The position numbers and the translations under genes were made by a program. 6,062 bases of DNA. Source: an uncultured Clostridia bacterium (GTDB lineage Bacteria > Bacillota > Clostridia > Oscillospirales > Oscillospiraceae). The stretch lies in contig CAMGCA010000135.1 in assembly GCA_946011705.1 (NCBI GenBank), forward strand, positions 1 to 6,062, given 5' to 3'. Shown one piece after another: positions 1 through 5,832 of this stretch (within the stretch, counting starts at the first letter, position 1; the number at the start of each line of letters is the position of its first letter). Below the pieces are notes generated by a model that saw only the letters and a list, made by a program, of their open reading frames with translations, was not told the origin of the DNA and made no database searches.

Positions 1-991
1 GCATGGCGGGGCTGATCTTGCTCATGTCCAGCCCCGAAAGATCGTGGTCGGAGCCGGTGCCGGTGAAGGTCTTCACGGTTTCGGCGCTGAGAATATGCTG
101 CTCCGGCAGAATATGGCGGTATGCCCACAGCCGGGACACCTCCTCGAAGCATCCGGGCAGGGCGCTGAGCCGCCGGGTGGGGGTGCCCACCGCCACATAC
201 CAGCTCAGCTCCGGCCCAAAGGTCTGATACAGCTGCCGCACCTTGTTGACGCACCGGCTGACGATGGCCTCCATATTCTCCTGCCGCCCCAGCAGCAGCA
301 CGGCGTAGCTGGTCAGATTCCAGCGGAACAGGATATACTCCGGATGCTTGAGAAAATAGGACACCATTTCATCCCGGATTCTGGCCCCCTGCTCCGAATA
401 AGTCTCAGTGTTGCTGCTCTCCGGCACGGCGGACACCAGCGCCAGGTCATAGACCTGGGCACGCAGATCGAGATCCAGCTTTTCCGCCTGCTCATAGATC
501 TCCTGTACACTCAGCTGTCCCGCCACAATCCGCTCCAGAAAGCGGCGGCGGGCGTACTGCTCGTAGTCCTGGGCCTCCTGGCGGAACTGAGCCAGATAAT
601 TCTGCTGTGCCCGCTCCCCCTGAATCTTCTCCCGCACCTCCTGCAGCACCGTCATCAGGGTGCTCTTGGTGATGGGTTTCAACAGGTACCGCTCCACGCC
701 CAGCCCGATGGCCGTCTGGGCGTACTCAAAATCGTCGTAGCCGGAGAGGATGATGACCTTCATCTGTGGGAATTCCTGCAATACCAGCTTGCTCAGGGCC
801 AGCCCGTCCATGAAGGGCATCCGGATATCGGTGATCAGCACGTCAGGCTTTGCCTGCTGGATCAGGGGCAGGGCCATCTCCCCGTCGCCGGCCTCGCCCA
901 CAAAGGTATAGCCGCACTGGGCCCAGGGCATGGTATCCCGGAGGGTCTCCCGGATGATGGTCTCGTCCTCTGCCAAGAATACGCGCAGCAT
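1..991 (-). CDS. YesN/AraC-type response regulator, partial (C-terminus off the left edge)
   Basis: Cytoplasmic two-component response regulator, partial: 330 residues are visible and the frame is open to the left edge. Residues 1-120 form a receiver domain. It has the acidic pair E8/D9, phospho-acceptor D55 in TDIRMP, switch serine S83 in LSGYDDFEYA, and the conserved lysine K105 in LLKP. The SGYDDFEYA string is typical of YesN-type regulators. A helical linker follows (about 120-175), then the poorly conserved middle region seen in this family, including a WYVAVG segment at 264-269. The AraC-type helix-turn-helix pair expected at the C-terminus of a roughly 500-residue protein is not in the window, so the DNA-binding assignment is inferred from family architecture. 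The ATG is preceded by GAGAGGAAG (998-1006). No sensor kinase lies directly upstream; the partner may lie beyond the left edge. Such pairs often control sugar uptake, but the target cannot be told here. Confidence 0.9.
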   Translation of the reverse strand, partial: MLRVFLAEDETIIRETLRDTMPWAQCGYTFVGEAGDGEMALPLIQQAKPDVLITDIRMPFMDGLALSKLVLQEFPQMKVIILSGYDDFEYAQTAIGLGVERYLLKPITKSTLMTVLQEVREKIQGERAQQNYLAQFRQEAQDYEQYARRRFLERIVAGQLSVQEIYEQAEKLDLDLRAQVYDLALVSAVPESSNTETYSEQGARIRDEMVSYFLKHPEYILFRWNLTSYAVLLLGRQENMEAIVSRCVNKVRQLYQTFGPELSWYVAVGTPTRRLSALPGCFEEVSRLWAYRHILPEQHILSAETVKTFTGTGSDHDLSGLDMSKISPAM

Positions 992-1020
992 GGTTTTCTT
1001 CCTCTCAATAAAAATGCTTT

Positions 1021-1163
1021 AATTGATAATTGACAATGAACAATTGACAATTATTGTATCCCTTCGGGATGGATAAAAACAGAAATCAATAAGGCACAAT
1101 TCTTCCACATCGTCCCGCAGGGGCGACATCATTGTCAACTGTCAACTGTCAATTGTCAATTTA
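1021..1163. repeat. Palindromic intergenic element with 7-base repeat arrays at both ends
   Basis: This imperfect inverted repeat fills the gap between the FAD gene and the response regulator. The left arm carries four degenerate copies of the 7-mer ATTGACA (1022-1049: ATTGATA, ATTGACA, ATGAACA, ATTGACA). The right arm carries four copies of the complementary unit (1133-1160: TGTCAAC twice, then TGTCAAT twice). Inside each array sits a related small hairpin: ATCCC-TTC-GGGAT at 1058-1070 and CGTCCC-GCA-GGGGCG at 1111-1125. The arms thus match as inverted copies over about 50 bases, around an AT-rich centre. This fits a MITE-like or REP-like non-coding repeat. No transposase and no clear target-site duplication are visible. 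Neither hairpin has a U-run after it on the minus strand, so I do not call an intrinsic terminator for the FAD gene. Confidence 0.7.
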
Positions 1164-1169
1164 ATAACG

Positions 1170-2528
1170 CTATCTCGCAATATCCCGCGCCACATGGACG
1201 CCGCTGGCGGAGGCGTGGGACAGGGAGTGGGTAATGCCGCTGCCGTCGCCGATGATATACAGGCCGGGATAGCGGCTCTGTAGCTTTTCGTCCACTTCCA
1301 CTTCCATATTATAGAACTTGACCTCCACGCCGTAGAGCAGGGTGTCGTCGTTGGCGGTGCCGGGGGCCACCTTATCAAGAGCATAGATCATCTCAATAAT
1401 GCCGTCCAGAATCCGTTTTGGCAGCACCAGGCTCAGGTCGCCGGGGGTGGCGTTGAGGGTGGGGGTCACAAAGGACTCCTCGATGCGGCTGGGAGTGGAG
1501 CGGCGGCCCCGGATCAGGTCGCCGAACCGCTGGACGATGACGCCGCCGCCCAGCATATTGCTCAGGCGGGCGATAGACTCGCCGTAGCCGTTGGAATCCT
1601 TGAAAGGCTCGGAAAAATGCTTGGCAACCAGCAGGGCAAAGTTGGTATTTTCCGTCTGCCGGGCCGGGTCTTCGTAGCTGTGGCCGTTGACGGTAATGAT
1701 GCCGTTGGTGTTCTCGTTGACCACCGCGCCTTTGGGGTTCATGCAGAAGGTGCGCACTTTGTCGCCGTACTGTTTGGTACGATAGACGATCTTGCTTTCG
1801 TACAATTCGTCCGTCAGGTGGGCGAAAACCTCCGCCGGAAGCTCCACCCGGACGCCGATGTCCACACGGTTGGATTTCGTGGGAATCTCCAATTCCTTGC
1901 AGACCTTCTCCATCCACTTGCTGCCGCTGCGGCCCACGGAAATAATACATTTTTCGCAGGTGTACGCGGCATTCGCGCACTGAATCACATAGCCGCCGTC
2001 AACAATTTTCACCGTCTCCACCGGGGTGTCAAAGAAAAAATCCACCTTATCCCGCAAATAAGCGTATAGGTTTTCCAGCACCACATAGTTGATATCCGTG
2101 CCCAGATGCCGCACGGAGGCATCCAGCAGGTGCAGGTCATACTGGATGCAGGCCTTCTTGAACTGGGTTCCGGCGGTGGAGTAAAGCTTCGTCCCCGCGC
2201 CGCCGTAGCGCATATTGATCTCGTCCACATAGCGCATCAGCTCCAGGGCCTGCCGCTTGCCGATATACTCATACAGCGTACCGCCGAAGTCGTTGGTAAT
2301 ATTGTATTTTCCATCGGAAAAGGCACCCGCGCCGCCGAAACCGCTCATGATGGAGCAGCTCTTGCAGCCGATGCAGGTCTTGATTTTCTCCCCATCGATG
2401 GGGCAGCGGCGGCGGGCGTGGCCCGCCTCAAAAACCGCGATGCGCTTGTCCGGACAGCGCTGGGTCAGCTCGTAGGCGGAAAAGATGCCGCCGGGGCCCG
2501 CGCCAATGATAATCACGTCATAATTCAT
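1170..2528 (-). CDS. FAD-dependent dehydrogenase, COG2509-like
   Basis: Predicted soluble flavoprotein oxidoreductase of 452 residues; substrate unknown. The N-terminus has a Rossmann FAD-binding motif, GAGPGG at residues 9-14, and an acidic residue ending the second strand (FEAG, E34) that would contact the ribose. A cysteine-rich segment follows, C42-x9-C52-x2-C55-x2-C58, leading into SGFGGAGAFSDGK (62-74), which I recognise as a signature of uncharacterised FAD-dependent dehydrogenases (COG2509). Near the C-terminus GLYIIGDGSG (422-431) is the second flavin-contact motif, with a final helix rich in small residues. I chose the ATG at 2528 over an upstream in-frame ATG at 2582. It has GGAGGA five bases upstream and places the FAD motif right at the N-terminus, and the longer start would sit at or before the predicted transcription start. 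It appears monocistronic, between two palindromic repeats. Family confidence is high; the specific reaction cannot be given. Confidence 0.88.
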   Translation of the reverse strand: MNYDVIIIGAGPGGIFSAYELTQRCPDKRIAVFEAGHARRRCPIDGEKIKTCIGCKSCSIMSGFGGAGAFSDGKYNITNDFGGTLYEYIGKRQALELMRYVDEINMRYGGAGTKLYSTAGTQFKKACIQYDLHLLDASVRHLGTDINYVVLENLYAYLRDKVDFFFDTPVETVKIVDGGYVIQCANAAYTCEKCIISVGRSGSKWMEKVCKELEIPTKSNRVDIGVRVELPAEVFAHLTDELYESKIVYRTKQYGDKVRTFCMNPKGAVVNENTNGIITVNGHSYEDPARQTENTNFALLVAKHFSEPFKDSNGYGESIARLSNMLGGGVIVQRFGDLIRGRRSTPSRIEESFVTPTLNATPGDLSLVLPKRILDGIIEMIYALDKVAPGTANDDTLLYGVEVKFYNMEVEVDEKLQSRYPGLYIIGDGSGITHSLSHASASGVHVARDIAR

Positions 2529-2533
2529 GGTGT

Positions 2534-2539
2534 TCCTCC
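2534..2539 (-). promoter_or_regulatory. Ribosome binding site that fixes the FAD gene start
   Basis: On the minus strand this reads GGAGGA, five bases before the ATG at 2528. It supports that start over the in-frame ATG 54 bases upstream. Confidence 0.85.
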
Positions 2540-2584
2540 AAATTCTGTGCATACTCAACAGTTCATACTGCATCTTACGCATTC

Positions 2585-2613
2585 AGTATAGCCCATCTGC
2601 CGGAAATATGCAA
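2585..2613 (-). promoter_or_regulatory. Probable sigma-70/SigA-type promoter of the FAD gene
   Basis: On the minus strand a -35-like TTGCAT (2608-2613, 3 of 6 consensus bases) is separated by 17 bases from a -10 TATACT (2585-2590, 5 of 6). Transcription would begin near 2578, giving a leader of about 50 bases before the ATG at 2528. The weak -35 is the main reservation. Confidence 0.55.
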
Positions 2614-2654
2614 GGGCAGAAAACAGCATCCCCAGGGGGGGCACCGTCTACCAC

Positions 2655-2775
2655 TGTCATTGCGAGGAGCGCAGCGACGTGGCAATCCGTACTCCTCTTG
2701 GTACCGGGTACGTTATCGAACGTTGAAAAGGGGAACGGATTGCCACACCAGCGTGCGCGCTGGTTCGCAATGACA
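2655..2775. repeat. Palindromic intergenic repeat (TGTCATTGCGA ends), MITE/REP-like
   Basis: A 121-base non-coding palindrome. The outer ends TGTCATTGCGA (2655-2665) and TCGCAATGACA (2765-2775) pair perfectly over 11 bases. A second perfect 12-base pairing joins GTGGCAATCCGT (2679-2690) to ACGGATTGCCAC (2735-2746). Between these stems on the right side is a separate hairpin, ACCAGCG-TGCG-CGCTGGT (2747-2764). The left side has an unmatched GGAGCGCAGCGAC (2666-2678). The folded form is therefore a branched junction rather than a plain hairpin. The sequence resembles a high-copy intergenic repeat I associate with Faecalibacterium-type genomes; that link is from memory. No open reading frame of its own is convincing. 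The two repeats in this window share no obvious sequence. Confidence 0.75.
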
Positions 2776-2832
2776 GCCAATGTTGACTATGGTGTCTTCA
2801 GTTGATGACATTACCCCCTACGAAGAGACATC

Positions 2833-2866
2833 AAAAAATCGGGGCGCTCCGTCAGGAACGCCCCGA
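2833..2866 (-). terminator. Intrinsic terminator of the symporter gene
   Basis: Read on the minus strand, five bases after the stop codon comes a 12-bp stem, TCGGGGCGTTCC / GGAGCGCCCCGA, with one U-G wobble and the four-base loop TGAC, followed directly by six Ts (2833-2838). This is a textbook Rho-independent terminator and closes the symporter transcript before the palindromic repeat. Confidence 0.93.
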
Positions 2867-2870
2867 AAGG

Positions 2871-4109
2871 TTATTTCTTTGCTGCCTTCAAACGCTTTTG
2901 CAGCCAGTCCTTGCCGTCCACGAACCGGGCCACGATGAAGCTTGCCACATAGTCGCCGGCGGCGTTGACCATGGTGGCGGGGGGGTCTACCAGATTGCCC
3001 AGGGCCAGGGCCATGGGATAGGCAATGGCCATCTGCTCCGGGAAGAACACGGTGCACAGGGCCAGCTCGCCGGTGCCGCCGCCGCCGGGAATGCCGGACA
3101 TGGCAACGGAGGAGAACACGGCCACGATGATGGCGAGAATCGCCCGTCCGGTGGAGAAGTCCTGACCGAACATACCGAACAGGAACGCCACCTTCAGAAT
3201 GGCGCTCATGGCGCTGCCGTCCATGTGCATAGTTGCGCCCAGAGGCAGCACGATGTTGCTGATGTCCTTGCTGATGCCGGTTTCTTCCGCGGCCTCCAGG
3301 TTGGTGGGGATGGTGGCAACGGAGGAGCAGGTGCCGAAGGACACGGCGGCAGGCTTAAACAGGTGCTTCCACATGACCTTTGCCGCCCCCTTACCGCCGC
3401 CGAACCGGGCGTAGATGGGGAAGAACACGAACATATAGGCAAAGCACAGGCCGTAGTAGACAAGCAATGTGCGGCTGTAATCGCCAATCAGCTCCGGGCC
3501 GTAGGTGGCAACCAGATTGGCAAAGAAGCCGAAGAAGCCGATGGGGGCATAGTAAGTAATAATCTGCACCGCTTTGAGAATGCAGGCAGTGATATCCTCC
3601 AGAAGCTTGGCGGTCATGGTTTTGGAGCCGCCCTGCATCTGGATACCGAAGCCCACGATGACAGCGAAGACGATGAGGGGCAGAATGGCCCGGCGGCTCA
3701 GCAGCTCCACAAAGTCGGGCTTGGTGAAGAAGTTCACCAGCATATCGCCGATGCCGATGACACTTCCCGCGTCCGCCTCGGGAACCTCATAGGTGCCGGT
3801 GATCACAGGGAAGACCCGCATCACCACATACATGATGATGGCGGCGATGCCGGCAGTGACGAAGAAGGTAGCCAGGGTAACACCCATGACCTTGCCGGCC
3901 TTTTTCGCCCCGGGCATATTGGCGATGGCGGAGGCAATAGAGCAGAACACCATGGGAACCACCGCGCAGAACATGAGGTTGGTGAAGATGGTGCCCAGCG
4001 GTTCCAGCGCCGGCGCCGCCTGGGGGAACACCAGGCCCGTGATGCAGCCGGCGACAATGCCCACCAGCATACAGATGAGGAACCCGTAGTTCTTGAAGAA
4101 TTGTTTCAT
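2871..4109 (-). CDS. Dicarboxylate/amino acid:cation symporter (DAACS family)
   Basis: Integral membrane secondary transporter of 412 residues, expected to couple Na+ or H+ entry to uptake of an amino acid or small carboxylate. The glutamate-transporter fold is visible in order: hydrophobic helices from residue 8; hairpin 1 with the serine-rich T260-C261-S262-S263 and following ATIPTNLEAAEETGIS; the TM7 motif HMDGS (295-299), matching NMDGT of GltPh; hairpin 2 GIPGGGG (339-345); and TM8 with D375, T379, N382 and D386, aligning to D394, T398, N401 and D405 of GltPh. The TM8 arginine that binds the acidic side chain (R397 in GltPh) is alanine here (A378). Its partner D390 is glycine (G371), and the hairpin 1 arginine (R276) is cysteine. 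A neutral or otherwise non-acidic substrate is therefore likely. AAAGGGAG (4118-4125) lies eight bases before the ATG. The gene has its own promoter and terminator, so it appears monocistronic. Confidence 0.92.
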   Translation of the reverse strand: MKQFFKNYGFLICMLVGIVAGCITGLVFPQAAPALEPLGTIFTNLMFCAVVPMVFCSIASAIANMPGAKKAGKVMGVTLATFFVTAGIAAIIMYVVMRVFPVITGTYEVPEADAGSVIGIGDMLVNFFTKPDFVELLSRRAILPLIVFAVIVGFGIQMQGGSKTMTAKLLEDITACILKAVQIITYYAPIGFFGFFANLVATYGPELIGDYSRTLLVYYGLCFAYMFVFFPIYARFGGGKGAAKVMWKHLFKPAAVSFGTCSSVATIPTNLEAAEETGISKDISNIVLPLGATMHMDGSAMSAILKVAFLFGMFGQDFSTGRAILAIIVAVFSSVAMSGIPGGGGTGELALCTVFFPEQMAIAYPMALALGNLVDPPATMVNAAGDYVASFIVARFVDGKDWLQKRLKAAKK

Positions 4110-4136
4110 ACTTGATACTCCCTTTCCAAATGTAAC

Positions 4137-4197
4137 CCCTGAACCACACCGTATTTTCGGTCTGTTTTCAGGGAAAACCGGCTGGTCAATGCCGGTT
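4137..4197 (-). promoter_or_regulatory. Structured 5' leader of the symporter mRNA, function unknown
   Basis: The predicted leader (about 4110-4261) can form two adjacent hairpins close to the start codon. One pairs AACCGGC with GCCGGTT around an eight-base loop (arms 4176-4182 and 4191-4197). The second is nested: CCCTGAA pairs with TTCAGGG (4137-4143 and 4167-4173), enclosing ACCG/CGGT (4148-4151 and 4158-4161). The first hairpin is followed on the minus strand by UUUUCCC, too poor a U-run for a confident attenuator. I do not recognise a known riboswitch class. The rest of the leader shows only two direct ATCCGG copies. Confidence 0.35.
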
Positions 4198-4267
4198 ATT
4201 TACCTGATCCGGAAAAGCCGTAAACAAATCCGGTATCTATGGCGCTGCCGTGAACCACGATTGTACA

Positions 4268-4296
4268 AAGATAGCAAAATTCTGTGGAATTGTCAA
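4268..4296 (-). promoter_or_regulatory. Promoter of the symporter gene
   Basis: On the minus strand a perfect -35 TTGACA (4291-4296) is followed after 17 bases by TATCTT (4268-4273, 4 of 6 consensus bases). The start of transcription would fall near 4261, leaving a leader of about 150 bases. Confidence 0.65.
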
Positions 4297-4309
4297 TGAA
4301 GCATTGCAA
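4290..4309. promoter_or_regulatory. Possible operator: imperfect palindrome spanning both divergent -35 boxes
   Basis: TTGTCAATG-AAG-CATTGCAA is an imperfect inverted repeat: CAATG/CATTG pair perfectly around a three-base centre, and the TTG/CAA ends pair if one base (T4293) is bulged. It covers the -35 boxes of both divergent promoters, where a bound regulator could affect both. The short perfect core means chance is a real alternative, since two TTG-type -35 boxes back to back resemble an inverted repeat anyway. Confidence 0.3.
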
Positions 4310-4332
4310 AGCAAGACAAAATTTGATAAAAT
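4304..4332 (+). promoter_or_regulatory. Promoter of the murI-udk-HAD operon
   Basis: TTGCAA (4304-4309, 4 of 6 consensus bases), a 17-base spacer, and TAAAAT (4327-4332, 5 of 6) form a plausible SigA-type promoter. Transcription would begin near 4339, about 80 bases before the murI ATG. An alternative pair, TTGATA (4323-4328) with TATAGC (4344-4349), has a poorer 15-base spacer. Between the promoter and murI the sequence is AT-rich with no gene. Confidence 0.55.
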
Positions 4333-4407
4333 ATTTTCTAGTCTATAGCCTGTTTGTTATTATCTATCCCCTATGCGCATAATGATTCCCTAATTATATG
4401 TGGATTC

Positions 4408-4413
4408 AGGTGA
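4408..4413 (+). promoter_or_regulatory. Ribosome binding site that decides the murI start
   Basis: AGGTGA lies four bases before the ATG at 4418 and overlaps the sequence that an in-frame GTG start at 4400 would translate. This favours the ATG. Confidence 0.6.
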
Positions 4414-4417
4414 GATC

Positions 4418-5191
4418 ATGAACAAGAAACACGATTATATTGCCGTATTTGATTCCGGCGTAGGCGGCATCAGCGTGCTGCGGCATCTGGTGCGAATTCT
4501 GCCGGGAGAGCGGTTTGTCTACTATGGCGACTCCGCCAACGCTCCCTACGGCAGCCGCTCCACGCAGGAGGTCCGGGCGCTGACCCTGGCGGCTGTGGAC
4601 AAGCTTCTGGCGGAATACCCCCTGAAAGCCCTGGTCATCGCCTGCAACACCGCCACAGCGGCGGCGGTAAACGACGTCCGGGCCGCCCACCCGGAGCTGA
4701 TTGTGGTGGGCATCGAGCCAGCCCTGAAGGTGGCGGCGGACCACTTCCCCGGCGGACGGGTGGGTGTGCTGGCCACGGAAGTTACCCTGCGGGAGGAAAA
4801 ATTTGACACACTCCTGCACCGCTTTGACGAAAACGTCACCATCTCCAAAATTCCCGCCCCGGGACTGGTGGAGCTGGTGGAGCACGGTAAGGTGGACGCC
4901 CCGGAGACGGAGGCACTGCTGCGCAAGGTTCTCGGCCCCTATCTGGGGAAGCTGGACGCGGTGGTGCTGGGCTGCACCCACTATCCCTTCGCCCGGAATG
5001 CCATCCGCCGTATTCTCGGGGACGATGTAGTCCTGCTGGACGGCGGCGAGGGCACCGCAAGGGAAACCCGGCGGCGGCTGGAACAGGCGGGTCTGTTGGA
5101 AAATGGCGGCGGAGAGGTTATCTTACGCAACAGTTCCCCCGACCCGGATATGCTGCGGCTGTCCCGGGAGCGGCTGAATCAGGAGGATTGA
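4418..5191 (+). CDS. murI: Glutamate racemase
   Basis: Cytoplasmic cofactor-independent racemase that converts L-glutamate to D-glutamate, the substrate MurD adds to the peptidoglycan stem peptide. The 257 residues match the usual family length. The two-lobed active site is complete: FDSGVGG (11-17) with D12; YGDSANAPYG (36-45); catalytic C76 in ACNTA; and the mirror-image catalytic C186 with H188 in LGCTHYP (184-190). GIEPALK (98-104) is the usual conserved strand between them. I start it at the ATG 4418 rather than an in-frame GTG at 4400: AGGTGA lies just upstream of the ATG, and the extra six residues have no counterpart in the family's N-terminus. It is the first gene of a plus-strand operon. 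Its stop codon is three bases from the udk start, so translation is probably coupled. The sequence shows no N-terminal extension of the kind found on UDP-MurNAc-Ala-activated racemases. Confidence 0.96.
   Translation: MNKKHDYIAVFDSGVGGISVLRHLVRILPGERFVYYGDSANAPYGSRSTQEVRALTLAAVDKLLAEYPLKALVIACNTATAAAVNDVRAAHPELIVVGIEPALKVAADHFPGGRVGVLATEVTLREEKFDTLLHRFDENVTISKIPAPGLVELVEHGKVDAPETEALLRKVLGPYLGKLDAVVLGCTHYPFARNAIRRILGDDVVLLDGGEGTARETRRRLEQAGLLENGGGEVILRNSSPDPDMLRLSRERLNQED
5181..5186 (+). promoter_or_regulatory. Ribosome binding site of udk, inside the end of murI
   Basis: A perfect AGGAGG seven bases before the ATG at 5194, located within the last codons of murI. It supports the ATG over a TTG at 5188 that overlaps the murI stop codon. 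Confidence 0.9.
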
Positions 5192-5193
5192 CG

Positions 5194-5832
5194 ATGGAAC
5201 ATAATATTCTGGTCATTGGCATCGCCGGGGGCACCGGCAGCGGAAAAACCACCCTGATGGACAACCTCATCGGCAAATTCCAGAACGAGGTCACCGTTCT
5301 CAGCCACGACAACTACTACCGCCGCCACGACGAACTGACCTATGAGCAGCGGTGCCAGCTGAACTACGACGAGCCTGCCTCCCTGGAGACGGAGCTGATG
5401 GCGGCGCATCTGGACAAACTTCGCCATGGGGAGGCCATCGACTGCCCCATCTACGATTTCACCATCCACAACCGCTCCGACAGGACCATTCGCATCGTGC
5501 CGAAAAAGGTCATCATCGTGGAGGGCATTCTGATTTTCGAAAACGAGGCTCTGCGAAATTTAATGGATATCCGCATTTTCGTGGACACCGACGCGGATAT
5601 CCGGCTGTGCCGCCGGATTACCCGGGACGTGAACAAACGGGGAAGGACTTTGGAGAGCGTACTGGCCCAGTACCAGCAGACGGTGAAGCCCATGCACGAG
5701 CAGTATGTGGAGCCCAGCAAGAAGTACGCCCACATCGTGGTTCCCGAGGGCGGAAAAAATCTCGTGGCGCTGGATATGATCACCGGCAGAATCCGGCATC
5801 ATCTGGAGGATATATGCGATACGAAAGTCTGA
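5194..5832 (+). CDS. udk: Uridine kinase
   Basis: Cytoplasmic P-loop kinase of pyrimidine salvage that phosphorylates uridine (and usually cytidine) to the monophosphate with ATP or GTP. At 212 residues it is close to E. coli Udk. Key positions are present: Walker A GGTGSGKT (12-19); D39 in SHDNYY, the expected catalytic base; D59 in NYDEP; and YDFTIH (87-92) with H92, matching the nucleoside-binding Y/H of human UCK2. VEGIL (109-113) follows, then the lid arginines R141, R144 and R151 in RRITRD...KRGR. A related phosphoribulokinase is less likely given the length and these nucleoside-site residues. It follows murI after two bases, and its 3' end overlaps the next gene by 19 bases, so all three genes are probably co-transcribed and translationally linked. 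The pairing of cell-wall and salvage functions looks like operon convenience rather than one pathway. Confidence 0.95.
   Translation: MEHNILVIGIAGGTGSGKTTLMDNLIGKFQNEVTVLSHDNYYRRHDELTYEQRCQLNYDEPASLETELMAAHLDKLRHGEAIDCPIYDFTIHNRSDRTIRIVPKKVIIVEGILIFENEALRNLMDIRIFVDTDADIRLCRRITRDVNKRGRTLESVLAQYQQTVKPMHEQYVEPSKKYAHIVVPEGGKNLVALDMITGRIRHHLEDICDTKV

Noticed and set aside
44..1033. A 329-codon plus-strand open frame opposite the response regulator
   Set aside because: It is antisense to a clear receiver-domain gene, has no recognisable domain or good ribosome binding site, and its His/Gln/Leu-rich composition is typical of the reverse of a GC-rich gene.
1003..1035. A response regulator promoter: TTGTCA with TTTTAT read on the minus strand
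   Set aside because: Spacing is 17 bases, but transcription would begin inside the ribosome binding site. The low-complexity repeat makes chance matches likely.
1021..1163. CRISPR array suggested by the repeated TTGACA units
   Set aside because: The units are 7 bases, directly tandem with no spacers, and occur in opposite orientations at the two ends.
2529..2582. Upstream in-frame ATG that would lengthen the FAD protein by 18 residues
   Set aside because: The extension precedes the Rossmann motif with no family counterpart, its ATG lies at or before the predicted transcription start, and the downstream ATG has a strong GGAGGA.
2527..2805. Small open frames on both strands through the palindromic repeat
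   Set aside because: They exist because the palindrome happens to lack stops in those frames. No ribosome binding site or protein-like pattern supports translation.
2802..4115. A 437-codon plus-strand open frame opposite the symporter
   Set aside because: Its product is dominated by Gly, His, Glu, Asp and Gln and is soluble-looking with no domain, the expected shadow of a membrane protein read in reverse. The minus-strand frame has full family motifs, a promoter and a terminator.
4176..4197. Attenuator or terminator in the symporter leader
   Set aside because: The seven-base-pair stem is followed by only four Us and then CCC, with no convincing antiterminator, so it is reported only as a structured leader.
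5188..5193. TTG start for uridine kinase overlapping the murI stop
   Set aside because: It would sit one base from the AGGAGG, too close to initiate, while the ATG six bases later has ideal spacing and the usual family N-terminus.
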